A DNA stretch of 64,000 nucleotides from Thermothelomyces thermophilus ATCC 42464 (taxonomy: Eukaryota; Ascomycota; Sordariomycetes; Sordariales; Chaetomiaceae): positions 4,464,001-4,528,000 of the forward strand of contig NC_016472.1 in the NCBI RefSeq assembly GCF_000226095.1, read 5' to 3'. Positions 44,611 to 57,686 of this stretch are shown here, piece by piece. Positions within the stretch are counted from its first letter, which is position 1; each line of letters begins with the position of its first letter. The notes beneath the pieces were generated by a model, which had not been told where the DNA came from, made no database searches, and saw nothing but the letters and a program-made list of their open reading frames with translations. The position numbers and the translations under genes were made by a program.

Positions 44611-45999
44611 ATAGGGTGTCAGAAGTCTCATACCACCCTACCTGTCCCTAGCCATATACATTTTTACCACCAGACATTAATATAGGATATCTTAATAGCT
44701 ATAAGCTATGTAGGAAAACTGTTTACATTAGATAGTAGACCTGGTTCTAAGCTTTAATATTTTATATACCACCCCCTGGCTCTTTTGACTATAGCTAGCC
44801 GACGTAGCATTCCCTAGATTAGCTTCTCGATTAGCCCCTGATTAATAGCCTACTATGCCTCCTATAGGCACTTAGTAAACTCTTTAATATCTAGCCTATT
44901 CTACCTCAAATTCTATGGATCTAGGAACATCGTATATACCCTCTATTTAAGAAGGGCCTATATATATTTAATAAGGTTTAAATTACGGCTATATATAGGA
45001 TATTTAATCTAGGAAATCCCTTATATTAGGAGCCACTATTCGATAGATTTATAGATATATATAGGAGTATTATCTTGTTAAAAGTGTCAAGTTCTATTAT
45101 AATAAGGTAAAAGGCCCTCTTCTAAAGCCTTCTAGTATGACTAGGCTATATATCTATAGTATAGAGTACTTTGATCCCTCTCTAAGATAATAAGCTTACT
45201 CTAATTACCTACCTATATTACCCCTTATACTATAAATATAATATCTACCCTTATATAGTTCTTTAAGTTAATAAATCTATAGTCGTACTTCTTAGAAGGA
45301 AAACAGAATACCTAGGTAGTTAGATTTAAGGTATTATTTTAATAAGAACACTTGTTAGAAAAGATAGTCTAAGATAGTTAGAATAACTAAAAAGAATTAT
45401 TATATTATACTTGACTTACTCGAACTAATTCGTTAGTTTTTTCTAACTAGTTATATATAAAGTTATATCTATCCTTTGTTAACTCTTTTATTAAAGGAAT
45501 CCTCTTTTTTACCTACTATTTATATAAGTAATATACTTAGAGAAATTATCGAATAGTTAAAGGTAATACTTTCTTCCTAATTTGTATTAATAAAAGCCTT
45601 CCTTACTATATATCGTTCCTTTTTAATTATTAAAAGGATATATCGCTTTTCCGAAGGCGAAAGAATTTTAGGACGGCCGCTTCGAGGTAAAGACTTAAAA
45701 GTATTGTAAGAATTCCAGAGATTAATGGTATAGTAGATAGCCGGTCGAGATACGCCAAACAGCATTACTAGAGATCACTTGCTATATCCTATAGATATAA
45801 GGCTATAAATAGTAACTCGAATATAAGGGCTTAATTCCCTATTACCGTGATGGTTAGCTATCAATTTAGATATAAAATTGTATAGTTTAGGCTCTATATT
45901 ATAGAGCTATAGGATGTAGAAAAGAAGGTTAGGTACGTATCTCTATTGTGGAACGCATTTATATAGGTAGGGTGGTAGGGGACTTTTGGCCCCTAACTG
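44610..45999 (-). mobile_element. Tc1/mariner element, full length, inactivated
   Basis: About 1.39 kb with imperfect terminal inverted repeats sharing TACCACCCTACCT and AAGTC blocks, followed by TA at 46,000-46,001. The minus-strand transposase remnant starts with a helix-turn-helix region in an open frame 45,765-45,577 (GVSRPAIYYTINLWNSY, PRSGRPKILSPSEKR). The C-terminal DDE context is visible near 44,880-45,000 (YSRNLNLIKYIWALLK-like, with the catalytic Glu of PIE changed to Lys). The left boundary is approximate. Confidence 0.78.
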
Positions 46000-46001
46000 T
46001 A

Positions 46002-46394
46002 CCCTAGCCTAGCCAAAGTGCTTCTTACTTTTCTTTATCTATCTATCTTTACATTTATTAATAAGCTCCTAATTTAGTATATCTAGGATAATGGTATTAG
46101 TATATAAGGCTAGGAGGTCCTCCTTTAAATTAGTAACCTAGTGTCTTAGAAGTATATTATAAAGCTAGGAGATTTATTTAATAAGGGTATTGACTTTAAT
46201 AGCTAGGTCCCTTAAAATTATGATGTTAATAGATTACCTATTCTTATTAGTAAAGCTTATAAATAGGGGAGTCCTTATATAGTTATAGCTAAGGATTTTC
46301 TCTAGGTAGAAAGAAATTAAGTTAGCCTAATATATATTATATAATAGGGATATTATCCTTTATACCTATTAATATATATAAAGGAACTATTATC
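46002..46394. other. Unassigned AT-rich segment
   Basis: RIP-mutated sequence between the Tc1 element and the next LINE tail. No frame, repeat end or match was recognised, apart from simple T/A-rich tracts. Confidence 0.4.
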
Positions 46395-46935
46395 ATTATT
46401 ATTATTATTATTATTAGTCCTATACCGCTATACTAATATATATGCTAGAGCCTCTCTAGTTATATATAAAGAAAAACTATACCTAATAGGCTAGATAAAA
46501 ACCTCTGTCCTACCTTGAATGCCTAATCCAAAATACTAATATACTACAAAGAAAAGGAGAAGTGGCTAGAATAGCCCTATAGAGGCCTTACCTCCTGGTC
46601 AAGCCTCCTTATAAGGCGATATTCTAGGAGCCTCCCTAGGTCTATTAGCTACTATAGAACCCTCCTTACCAAACGATAGTTATGGGCCTCTATACCCTGT
46701 ATAACGAGGTTTAGGTCCCTTTATAACTATATTCCTAGGATTCGTACATTTAGCTTCTTAGTAGGTTTAAGTACTAAATAATTAGGTACTCTATAGTTTC
46801 CTTCCCTTAGCTATAGGTATAGTAAGGGGTACTAACCCCTTGAACTTAAACCCTAAAAAGGAAGTTATAAAGGCTAATAACCCCTATATAGGCCTATACT
46901 AATAGGGAGCTCTAGGCCTTTATTAGGCCTTAGTA
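46395..46935 (-). mobile_element. LINE copy 7, segment 1 (3' end)
   Basis: A minus-strand LINE starting with (TTA)n at 46,395-46,415. It is interrupted at a TA dinucleotide by a Tc1-like element and resumes at 47,896. Confidence 0.85.
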
Positions 46936-47895
46936 CAGTGGGGTTAGAAAAGTGTTTGCCTACCTACTTTTTCCACCCTCTAACTTTAAAGACATATAGA
47001 ACACGCAAAACAGGGCCAAACTGCCACCAAATTGATATTACAACTACGGCTATTTCAGTACTTAATTAGGGCCACCTTGTCACTAAGCCAAATGATCTAT
47101 CCTTTTCTCTATACCTATAGCCAAAAACTAGGAATTCAACAGGTATTTAGCTCTAGACTTCCTGGAATACTATAGCTATCTAAGCTATTGTCTTAATCTA
47201 ATGCCACCTTTCAGGGATTTTTATCTTCATCTAGTGCCAGATATTTTCAATTAGAGTAAGGTCTAGGCTCTGTAGTGGCCACTAGAGTAGCCGAAAGTTG
47301 GTAAACCTCGGTAGCCCTCTTTAATAGTTAAATAAGCCCCCTATAGTAATATATTACCCTATCCTCTTATAATTGTACCCCGGAGCTATATATTAACCTT
47401 ATCTTATTATAGAAAGAAAGGAAGTGTGGTATAAAGATCTGGTCGGTATAATTAAGTCGGTTTAACTAGGTACCTTAATATAAGTAATTTAAGGGTATAT
47501 ATTTAATTAGTTTTTACATACCATAGAAGGTACCAGACGGCTTGGTCATCTAACTTATAAGGTCTTCTAGATCTAGGCTTTGATTAGAACAGCTTGTTAG
47601 CTCTATTGGTAAGGTTATGTTTAACTTTCGAGATGGTATAATTAATGGTCTGTTTTAATAAGCTAGTACAGGCTGTAATTGTACCTCCTTTCAATCTAGC
47701 CAAATGGAGGCTATAAACTAGAGATATCTAGGCTTCTATAAGTTCCTAGTAAATAGTCTTTGGTTATTAAAGAGGAGGTTAAAGATAGAAAAGTCGGTAT
47801 AGCTGTCGTTAAAGTTAAAGAGGGGTAGTTAGTTAAGCTGATTTGGAAGTAGATTACTAGGGTTAAAGTGGGCAAACACTTTTCTAACCCTACTA
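46936..47895 (-). mobile_element. Internally deleted Tc1-like element in LINE copy 7
   Basis: 960 bp with 28-bp terminal inverted repeats (left CAGTGGGGTTAGAAAAGTGT..; right complement TAGTAGGGTTAGAAAAGTGT..). The three mismatches are all transitions of the RIP type. TA is duplicated at 46,934-46,935 and 47,896-47,897. The minus strand retains the Tc1 catalytic-end motif WPLQSLDLTLIENIWH (canonical form W-P-A-Q-S-P-D-L-N-P-I-E-N) near 47,225-47,275, with the catalytic Glu intact. Its length is below the usual 1.3-1.6 kb, implying internal deletion. Confidence 0.85.
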
Positions 47896-50228
47896 TACCT
47901 TTATAGGCCCTCTCTTATAAAAACTAGGTATAGGGGGTCCTTATCTAATATATATTATATCCTCTTACTAGCTTAATTAGCCTTCTAATAGTTGCTCTAG
48001 CTAGATACTATAGCTAGTTCTATAGCCTATAGCCTTCTCTATAGGGTCTATAGGGGGGGTAGACCCCTTCTATAGCCCTCTTAAACCTATTAGTAGACTA
48101 TTAACCTTACTACCTCTAGGGCTATACGCTTTAGCTCCTAGCCCTTTGCCCTAGCCCTTCTCTTCTAGAACCTCTAGCTTAGCCTATTATAGGCTTATTA
48201 GATAAGAGCCCTTATAAAGACCTAGGAAGCCCTTAGGCCTACCCTAGTCTATAAGAGTAGCTAGTCAAGTTTAGCTTTAAAGTTAGCTAGCCTCTTATTA
48301 AGATAGAGGTTGAGGGGTAATACCTAGGGTTCTATTTCGAGGTACTAGATAGGGGTAGCCTTATAGACCCTAGTAACTACTTAAAGGGCCTTATATTAGG
48401 CGTTTAATAGTTCCCTAGTAGGGCCTTTTAGCTTATCCCTTAGCTTAGTAGGTTTATAGAAGTTTAAAGCCTTATAGGTAAGGGCATTATGAATATACTT
48501 AGTATAGACCTTATAGGCCTATAAAAGTCTAAAGCCCTAGGTCTTTATAGTAAGCCTAATTAGGGCGAACTTTTAGGTTTCTAGCTTCTTAGCTATCTTT
48601 ATATAATAAGGGCCTTACTATAGTCTCTAGTCTAGCTAGACCCTAAGGAATCTGACTAACTTTGATAGGGCTATAGTAGTAATGTTCTTTCTAGGTTATA
48701 TAAGCTCTAGTAATTATAATTACTATTTCTGGCCTCTATTAAAGTAGATAAGTTTATACTTCTCTAAGGCAAAGGCTATACCCTAGGTCTTTACCTACTA
48801 TAGGTAGGCCTTCTAGGCCTTCTATAGCTAACTATTATAGGCCTCTTTAGCCTTTCTAAAGGCTAAAAGGTTAGTATTATTAGCAAAACCTATTAAACTA
48901 ACTATAAGGTAGGCCTAGTAAATGGCCTAGTAAAGAGAGATTATATGGAAGATAAAGAATATAGGGGAAAGGGGTAACCTTTATAGGACCCTAGCTCTTA
49001 CTAATATATCTTCTGTTTCCTAACTATTAAGGTGAAGGATAGCTTCCCTATCCTATAGCTACTCTCTAATTTAGATTACTACCTACTTTAGGAAACCCTA
49101 GCCCTATAAAGTAGCTAATAGTTAAGTATAGTTAATAATATTAAAGGCCCCTGAAATATTAAGTTATAGGAGGGAGGTAGCTATCTTATACCTCTAAGCC
49201 TCCTAGACCTATACTATAATAAGCTAGATAGCTAGCTCTATAGATATATATTCCTAGTTACCTATCTATTTAGCTAGAAGAAGCCTATAGGCCTCTATAA
49301 TAGCTATTACCTTCTAGGTAACTATAGTCTCTAATACCTTACCTACTTTTAGTAAGAGTACTATAAGCCTATAGCTACCTAGGGTAAAGTAGGCCTATAA
49401 GGGTTTACTAGGCTTATAGAGGACTACTATCTTAGCCCTTTTAAACTAGGCCAGGAAATAGCCAAGCTATAGGCTCTCTAAGGCTAATATAGCTAGTATT
49501 TAGAAGAGTAGCTACCTATAGGCCTTTAGTAGACCTATAGGGAGGAGGTCCTCCCTTAGGGCTTTCTATAGGGCTACTCTAGCTAATACTACCCTAACTT
49601 TATCTATTATAACCTCCTAGCTTACTTTAAACTTTAGCTCCTAATAGTTATTTAGCTTTAGATTATTAATATCTAATAGGTATACTTGTAGATTTGGAAA
49701 GAACTTATCGGCTAATACTCTAGCCTTCTATTAATAGGTTATAAGCCCTCCTTTACAGGCTAAGAGCTTTAGAAGGTTAAGTAGTAGGTAGCTTTATAGC
49801 CTTACCTACTACTTTAGCCTCTATAATAGGTCTAGCCGGTTAATTATCTCTTATAATATAGCTCTCTAGCTCTCAGTCTTCATAGCTATAATAGTCTTAG
49901 CCTAGTCCTATAGGGCCTACTAAAGTACCTTTTATATATAGGGGTTTAAGGTACCCCTATAGGCCCTCTCTACCTCCTTAGCTCTCTTCTAGGCCTCTTA
50001 AACCTCCTTTATCTACTATTAAGCTCGTTTACTACCTATACTAGCTTTCTATATTAGAGCCAAGACTATAGCTATCTCCTTAAAGGCCTCTATAAGCCTA
50101 TTAAAGGCCTATAGAAGCTCCTCTAGGCCCTAGAAGATAGGCCCGGCCAGGGCTAATACCTACCTACCAAGCTAGAGTAGGAGGTAGGCTACCTTGGCCT
50201 ATATAATCTCCCTATCTAGGCTCTTCTA
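47896..50228 (-). mobile_element. LINE copy 7, segment 2
   Basis: Continuation of the minus-strand LINE through the RT domain, colinear with copy 2 (9,650-11,985). It is interrupted again at TA 50,227-50,228 by a second TIR element. Strong RIP throughout. Confidence 0.88.
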
Positions 50229-52283
50229 CGGAGGTTGGCTTCAAAAGATATTACAGTGCCCAGACTGCCAAGACCTCTATATATAGTACGGATCTATATA
50301 GTCAGCCAAGACGATTCCCTACCCTCTACAGCCTTCTTACTTACTAACTTACTAGCAGGTGAAACTGGCTTAAAACTAGCTTAAAACCAGGCTATTTTAA
50401 GCATTCCAAATAGCATTCAATTCGCTATTTATAAGATAGTCAAAGTAGCTCTATTTTACCAGCAGTTACGTCGCTTTCCCCTAGACTAACTACTTATAAG
50501 TTACTAACTTCTACGATTTCTACATAGTAGATACAGAAGTTCTCCTAACCGAAGTCGATCCTTACCGTTAGCTTCTTCTAACTTAGCTTCCTATTTAGCC
50601 TTCGATTTCTGACACCATTCGTGCTATACGCGATACCTTAGCTCCTCTTATCTAGGCGATAGAAGGTTAAAAGTAGTACCTTCCTTATATTTGTTCCCCC
50701 TAGCTAGCTAGATTACCTATTTAATATTGCCCTAAATCCTCTTAATATATTGTTATATCTGCTCTATTAGAAACTCTCGCCACTACCTGGCCTAATCTTT
50801 TTCTAGCTAGGTACGAGAATTTAGGATCTTTCGCCTCTTATAAGACTATTTAATCCTTACTTATATAGGCTTAATAGTATTAAGGTTAGGTAAGTTTAGT
50901 AGCTACTTTAGGACCTTAAACCTTACTTCCTCTTAAAGCTAACGATTCTATTAAGAGGTATAAGTACCAGTATTATCTTCTTATATAATATAGATAGGGC
51001 TGTACTTCTTCCTAAGTTCTTCCATAAAAGGAAGAAACAAAGGAAGTAATACTTCCTATTAGTAATGTATCCAGTTAATCCCTCCTTTCCCTTGATATAC
51101 CTACTTACTAGTCTTTATAATATACCTCTATAATAGTTTATAACCTCCTTTTCCTACTAAGGATAGTCTATCTTTATTTCTAACTCTTATACCTATTAAG
51201 CTTTATCCTTATAAGCCTTATTATATATATCCATTAGTTCCTAATACTATATTATTATCTTTATTAACTCCTTTAGCTAATAGTAATAAGGATTAATCTT
51301 AGATTATATACAATAACCCTAGAATATAAAAGTCATCTAGCCCTTCTAATACCTCTTAATATAATAGGGGCTATTTACTTCTTAAGTTTAATACTAGGTA
51401 TGACGTTTTCTATAGACTATATCTAAAATAATAGAGGTTTTATTACTCTAGACTACTTTCTTCTAATCCTCTAAGGTCTAATCTTTAACGTATATTATAA
51501 ATTTAAGATAAGCTATCTTCTAGGCTTTATTTGATCTTAGCTTAGTTATTAACTTAATATTCTTAAACCTAGCCTATTTTAACTATTACTAGATTATTAA
51601 AGGACTTAGCCCTTTTCCACCTAGATATTAAGCAACTATCTTAATAATCTATTAGTAAAAGTATTATCTTATAGTACTATTCTTAGTTACTACCTATTTA
51701 ATAACCTAGGTAATAGATTTAGTTACTATTTTTGGTCTTTTAGATTTTAAAGCATTTATAATATACTTATCCTTAATAAGGCTACCTAGTATATATCCCT
51801 ACTCTTTTACTCTTCTTAATATTATATAGAATGTCCTCTCTTTTATCCTAGTTATAGCCTCGATTTCTAATATCTTAGCTCCCTTTGAATAGAGAATTAG
51901 AGCCTATACCTATGAGGCAGGAGTTATATATTTACGGCTTGATTTGGTAGGCATTAAAGACTTGGTTAGAATAGACTTGGTCAGGATAGACTTGGTCAGC
52001 GCCATTATACAGAAGGCACTATAAAGGCTAATAACTAGTTAGTTAGATCTATCAAATCGACAAAACAAAGCTTACCAAAACGCTCTGAAAGTATTATAAC
52101 TACTAGATCTAGAAGACTTGGTAGACTTAGGTAAAAGGTTAGGTAGGAATAAACCCTAGATGTACAGGGAAGATCACTAAACTATAGAAATTACAGTATA
52201 AATAGGATCATTAGTGCATTTCGCACGTTGTTATATGCCAAGCCTTGGCACAGGGCTGTAATATCTTTTGAAGCTAACCTCTA
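50229..52283 (-). mobile_element. 2.06-kb Tc1/mariner-type DDE transposon in LINE copy 7
   Basis: 2,055 bp with TIRs sharing GGCTTCAAAAGATATTACAG-type ends (the right end is the inverted equivalent) and TA duplications at 50,227-50,228 and 52,284-52,285. The minus-strand transposase remnant includes an N-terminal region near 51,800-52,000 (IEAITRIKERTFYNI, helix-turn-helix-like), a second-Asp motif near 50,970-50,990 (EDNTGTYTS) and the PNLNTIKP context near 50,890 (from PDLNAIEP). It has Lys-Ser repeats near its start (ALTKSILTKSILTKS). Inactivated by stops. Confidence 0.82.
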
Positions 52284-52848
52284 TAGTCCTACCTTCTACT
52301 AGCCGGTATAGGTCTACTAGTCCCCTAGAGGGGGACGTATAGGGCCTATAGGTAATAGTCAGACTTCCCCTGTTCTACGATATCCCTATAGGTTGCTTCT
52401 AGTCCTATCAAGGCCTAGAGTAGGTCTATTATAGAAGGCCGGCCATGTTAGTCCCCCTAGGAGGCCCTAGTGACCTGGCTATATGGTATACGTAGGTTAA
52501 GGTCCTACTAGTCTATAAGGCTAAGGAGGTCCCTAGCCCCTAGGCTAAGCCTATCGAACAGGTCCTATACTAGGTAGTAAAGGTTAAAGTCGCCTATAAG
52601 AACTAGGGGGTAGGATGGCCAGGGTAGGGCTAGCAGGTCCTATAAGAGGGCCTGCTCCCCCTTATTATTATAGATTAACTAGAGTTCGAACCCCCTCTCC
52701 CCTAGGGCTAGGAAGGTCACCCTATACTAGTTTTCCTCTGCCGAATAGTCCTACTCGCCGACCAAGAATCGCTTGGCCACTAGAATAGCTGCCTTGCCCT
52801 TAGGCTTGTAAACTAGGTAGTAGTTCGAGGCCTAGGGGCAGTATATAG
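52284..52848 (-). mobile_element. LINE copy 7, segment 3
   Basis: Colinear continuation (matches copy 2 about 11,985-12,540), then the LINE homology stops near 52,848, so the 5' part is missing. Unlike segments 1 and 2, this piece keeps many CA/TG steps (GGTTGCTTC, GTGACCTGGC). Confidence 0.85.
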
Positions 52849-53399
52849 AGGAACTAAAGATTATAGATATAACTAGTACTAAAACGAGTACCCTTGTTAG
52901 TAGCTATATAATATATCTTTATAAATAAGCTAAAGATATTAATATTAAGAAGTTATAAGATATATATTATATATAGTAGTAAGTAAAGGGCAATAATGTT
53001 ATATATAATATAATATTTTATAAACTCTATTAATATATAATTATTATAGCTATTAAGAAGAAGAAATTAATATTTACTATATATATAAGGTAATATATAG
53101 GTATTAAAGTACTTAACCTATTTAAAGGTAATCTTATAATTTATCTATCTATTTAAAGATATATAGATAGTAATATCTTCATTAACTTTATCATTAACCT
53201 ATAAGTATTAAATCTATATCCCTTCAAAGATAATAAATAGCAAGAGAGAGTACCTATTAGCTAAGATATACTTAATAATTAAGACCTATTTATAGTTACT
53301 AAGCTAGATAGAAAAGGCTTTAAGTTCTTTATATAAGAAGAAGAATCTTATAAGTATTACTAGTCCGCTTTATATACCCCTTATTGTCTACATTATAGA
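52849..53399. other. Extremely AT-rich degenerate sequence
   Basis: Dominated by TA steps, with no readable frame. It probably includes the deleted C-terminal part of the Fot1-like element that follows, but this cannot be shown by eye. Confidence 0.35.
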
Positions 53400-53940
53400 T
53401 ATTATTATTAGCTATAATATACTTTAACTAGGTATTCTAGAATAGGGCAAACTACTCTATTAGAACCTTACTATTAAGTATATTCTTCTAGGCTTAATGA
53501 AGGTTATAGCTTTATTATACCTTTAACTCTATACACTATATCATAAAGTTATAATACTAGCACTTGCTAATAGGCTTATTATCGCCTTTTCTATTAAGAA
53601 ACTAGTAGCTAAGCTCTTAAAGGTAAAGATAGTTATTAGCTAGCCTTAAGCATTAAGCTAATAGATTACCTTAATAACTACCTTCTCTTTAGCTAATATA
53701 AGGTATTAAAGATATTACTTAGAGACCTTACTTTCCTTTATCTTACTAGTAAAGCGATTATATAAGGTAGAAGTAGGAACGTTAAAGAGCTTTGTAGCCT
53801 ATAGAATACTATAGACTTGTTTAGTATTTAATGCATTAATAGCTAGAGTAATAGATACCTCACGTTTTACCTGTTCTATCCGTTAGTTAGTAATAGTTAC
53901 TATAGTATTTAAAGACGATGAACTGATAGTTTAGTGGAAA
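53400..53940 (-). mobile_element. Fot1/pogo-like transposase N-terminal remnant (copy 2)
   Basis: The broken minus-strand frame starting near 53,930 reads like the psq/CENP-B helix-turn-helix start of Fot1 transposases (REVSITLAINALN, then ATKLFNVPTSTLYNRF). It is homologous to 43,495-43,920, which lacks about 150 bp present here. Element ends were not identified. Confidence 0.55.
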
Positions 53941-54110
53941 ATACTGCTATTCGAATTGTTAGCTGAAAGGCTATTAAAGTGGCTATAAATTGCTATTCCA
54001 ATTGCCATTCGAATTACTATTCGAATTGGTGGAAATTGGTAGAAATTGAAGTTTTAGATATCCCTACGTAAGTAAGGTAGCCACGTAAGCAGGGTATGGA
54101 TTACGTTAAA
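53941..54110. repeat. ATTCGAATT-rich cluster and terminal-repeat-like arm
   Basis: About 100 bp with several variants of CTATTCGAATTG / CTATTCCAATTG in both orientations (53,949-54,035). At 54,064-54,108 a less mutated relative of the inner arm of the fold-back element follows (GTAGCCACGTAAGCAGGGTA). Confidence 0.45.
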
Positions 54111-54990
54111 GTCTAGAAACAGCGCCTAAAAATAAGATTCCTAGTACTAATAGGTATTACCTTTATATAGTAACCTTTACTAAATTCTTAGAAAATACTA
54201 ATAATAAGAATAACTATCTTCTTTTTAACGATAATGACCCTCTTTAGGTTCTACTAAAGGAGCATTAGCCATTAGCATTTTTCGACTTTAGGGATAGAAA
54301 GGAAGTCCTAATCCCCTAATTAGCTAAGAAGCTATTATTAGAAGTTCAACTCCTATCCCCTAAACGTCCTAGGATATAGATTAACGGTATATCTATAATA
54401 TTAATTAATAATAGCGACAATGATAGATTTTATAGATAGTAAAGTTAGGTAGGAAGAGGATATTAAGTTATAATCTCTATCTAAGGTTAAGAAGGAGCCT
54501 TTAGAGATAGCTATTATAAAGGATATTAGGAGGTTTAAGAAGTAATATACCGATAAGTCTATAGTAATAATGCTAGGGATAGAAGATAATAATTATTACT
54601 AGGAGGCTAAAAGACAAGGTACTATTATAATTAAGAGCGTTAGGAGTAACCGAGATCGGGGGTATAATATAGAGGGAGAGGGAGACGAAGGTAAGTTATA
54701 TAACTAGTTGTTCGACTAATTATAACTAGGTAGAATTGAATTCTATTACGTTTTGAGGCTTTTTAGGACCTAGTCTATATAATTGAACTATTTATAGCTA
54801 TTTAAGGCTATTATTATAACGGTAATTAAACTTGAAAGTACCCTTTGTAAACATACAAATGTATAGGAAATTTGGTAGCGATATGTCTGGCTATATCTAG
54901 GTGTCTAGGGGTTTTCGCCCTACCTATCAGGGGACAGGTAGTAGTTCTAAACTAATTAGTTAGCCCTAACTACCAGGTAACTAAGCTCCT
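54111..54990. other. Unassigned degenerate sequence with low-RIP patches
   Basis: A plus-strand frame near 54,150-54,400 is only lightly broken (TKFLENTNNKNNYLLFNDND; LAKKLLLEVQLLSPKRPRI) but not recognised. A patch at 54,885-54,960 keeps CA/TG steps (GTGTCTAGGGGTTTTCGCCC). These could be parts of an unidentified DNA transposon. Confidence 0.35.
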
Positions 54991-57686
54991 AGGTTTCATC
55001 TTAATAATAGTATAGTCTTTAGCGTATTAGTATCCGTTTTATCAAATGGTATCTTATATTAATTTATTATCTATTTCTATAAAGCGTTACTTTATAGGAG
55101 ATATACTTTATATCATTATTATAATATTACTATCCCTATTAGAAATATCTTTACTATTAACTTCTAAGTTAATAGTATTAAACGCTTATATTACTATCTA
55201 GTTAGACTAAGATATATCTGCTAGTAAGCGTTTATAATTAGCAGTAAAAATAAGATTATCTGTCTAAGATATTATCTATGTTACCTATTAGACGATGGTA
55301 TATCTACCTTACTTATAATCTATCTAGAAATTAATCTATCTAGCCTTAGTATAGTTATAGACTAATTCTAAAGAAACTCTCTTAATATTATTAGTAAGGT
55401 AATTAAGAGAGGTTTTAACTACTTCTAGTAAGTATAGACCTTTAGCCTATTAGAGAAAGATACTATTAGTTATAAGGTTTAAATCTAGATAGTACTACTA
55501 ACTATATTCTCTCTAATAGCTCTTTATAAACTTTTAGTATAGCTCTTACATAGGAAAGTCCGGCTAAAGAGATATATATAAGTACAATTAACGTATTATT
55601 ATATATATTAATTAGCCATAGTAGCTATATCTTTACTAAAGATTTTAACCTTCTAGCTCTCTAAAAGGCTAGGATGTCCTCTACCTAGGATTTATTAATA
55701 GCTAAGCTAATAGACGAATCTATTATAGATATCCTCTATAAGTTTTAACATATATATAGGTAAAGTATATCTAGTTACCATAATAATAATAGCTATAAGG
55801 AGTAGCTAAGGTTAAACTTCGTTAAAACCTACTAGTTATCTTCTTTTACTAAGACTCTTAGGTAGTTAATAAGTAGGTCTAGATCTCTTTAATCTTATTA
55901 TTACTTAGGTTCTCTATCTGGCTATATAAATGCCTATCTCTAAGGATTTATAGCTAACTTTGCTCTTATTAATCTAGAGTTTATATAAAGTATTTATAAG
56001 CCTATCTATAATCTTATTAAAAGTAGTATCCCTCTAGGTAGATAAACGTAAAGGACTTTCCTAGGTCTATAGAGCTAAAGGACTTTTCTTAGTAATGTAG
56101 TTTACCTATAGCTTTACCTCTCTTCTTTTTAGATCTAACCTATAATAAATTAATCTAATTTTAGTACCCTTATATAGGTATTCGTATATAAAGTTATAGA
56201 ACTCCTCTTATTCTATATTATTAACTTATAAGTTACCTTTCTTATGAACTTAAAGACTAAAGAATAGGTAGGAATATATCCTATATCTTCTAGATAGTAG
56301 ATAACTAATAGACTACTTTTTTCTTTTTTAATACCTAGGTAAGCAGGATATTAATATACTCTAGGTAGTTATAGATAGACTTAGCTAAATCTATATACTA
56401 GCAGTCTAAAAGATATTCTAGTTCCTAAGTAGAAGTCTCTTATTAAGAGTCGTTCTACTTCTAATATTCTTTAATAGTAGCCTTAAATATAACCTAGTCC
56501 TTCTTTAATTCTAGCTACTAGTTTAGAATCTCCTAAAGGTCATTAATATATTACTACTTAAGGTAGGAGATTATAAAGCTTAGCTAATTAGGCCTTTAGG
56601 TATAAGATAATTATAAGTAATTCCTTATTATAGATTATATAGTTCTATTTAGCTAGGGTTAGTTTTATAAAGTAATAGGCTATAGGGTATAGGACCTTAT
56701 CTTCTCCCTATTAGGATAGGTAACCTCCTAATACTATCTTAAATTAATCTACCTCGAGTATTATCTCTTATTTAGGGTTATATTATACTAAGATAGGGTT
56801 TAATATAAAACCTATCTTAAGGGCTTTAAAGGCCTCTTATTACTTAGTCTCCTACCAGAATAGGGTATTCTTATAAGTTAACTATATTAAGGGTATGATT
56901 AATATAAAGAAGTTAAAGATAAAGTTATAATAGAACTTTATAACCCCTAGGAAACTTTATACTCTCTAAACCTTCTATAGTACCTCTTACTTATAGATAG
57001 TAACTAGCTTTTTAGGGTCTAAGTAGACTTAGGCCCCTATCTTAAGAATATAGCTAAGGTATTTAACCTCTTTTATAGTAAATATATATTTCTTAAGATC
57101 TAATATAAATCTTACTTTCTATATAACCTTTAGAATATATCTCTTATCTATTTTAAATAGTCTTTCCTATTATCCATAATGTAGATTAAGATATTATTAA
57201 GGTATATTATTATAAAGTCTCTAAATATTAGGCTAAAGATATTATTAATATATTATTAGAAGGTTATAGATATATCTATAAATCTAAATGGGTAAATAAG
57301 CTTCTTAAAGAGGCTAAACTAGGTCTAGAATACTATTAAATATTTATTACCCTCTATAATCTAGATCTAGTAAAAGTCTATATAGATATATAACTTTATA
57401 AATTACTTAGCTATAGCTAGGGAATAAAATATCTCTTTAATAAGTAATAGAAGGTATTAATCTTACTTTATAATCTTATTTACTACCTGATAATTAATAT
57501 AGAATCTCTATCCCCTATTTACTTTCTTTATTAAGAAGATAAGGGTAATATCTAAAGAAGAGTTAACCTAGATCTATCCTTTATCTAGTCAGTTAATAAT
57601 TTATTTTTAGACTTCTAATAAATAATGTTATAATATATTATAGAGAGGCCTTTCTTTAACTAAATATAATAATTAGTTATATTATA
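54991..57686 (-). mobile_element. Second, divergent Ty3/gypsy remnant
   Basis: The minus strand encodes a gypsy RT box in context RDFIIIYLNNILIY at 57,181-57,222 (from YLDDILIY) and an RNase H region near 56,580-56,800 ([29 protein letters not shown]). It is unlike the three chromoviruses in sequence. No LTRs were found; the limits given are approximate, and the 54,991-56,500 portion is assigned only by adjacency. Confidence 0.65.
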
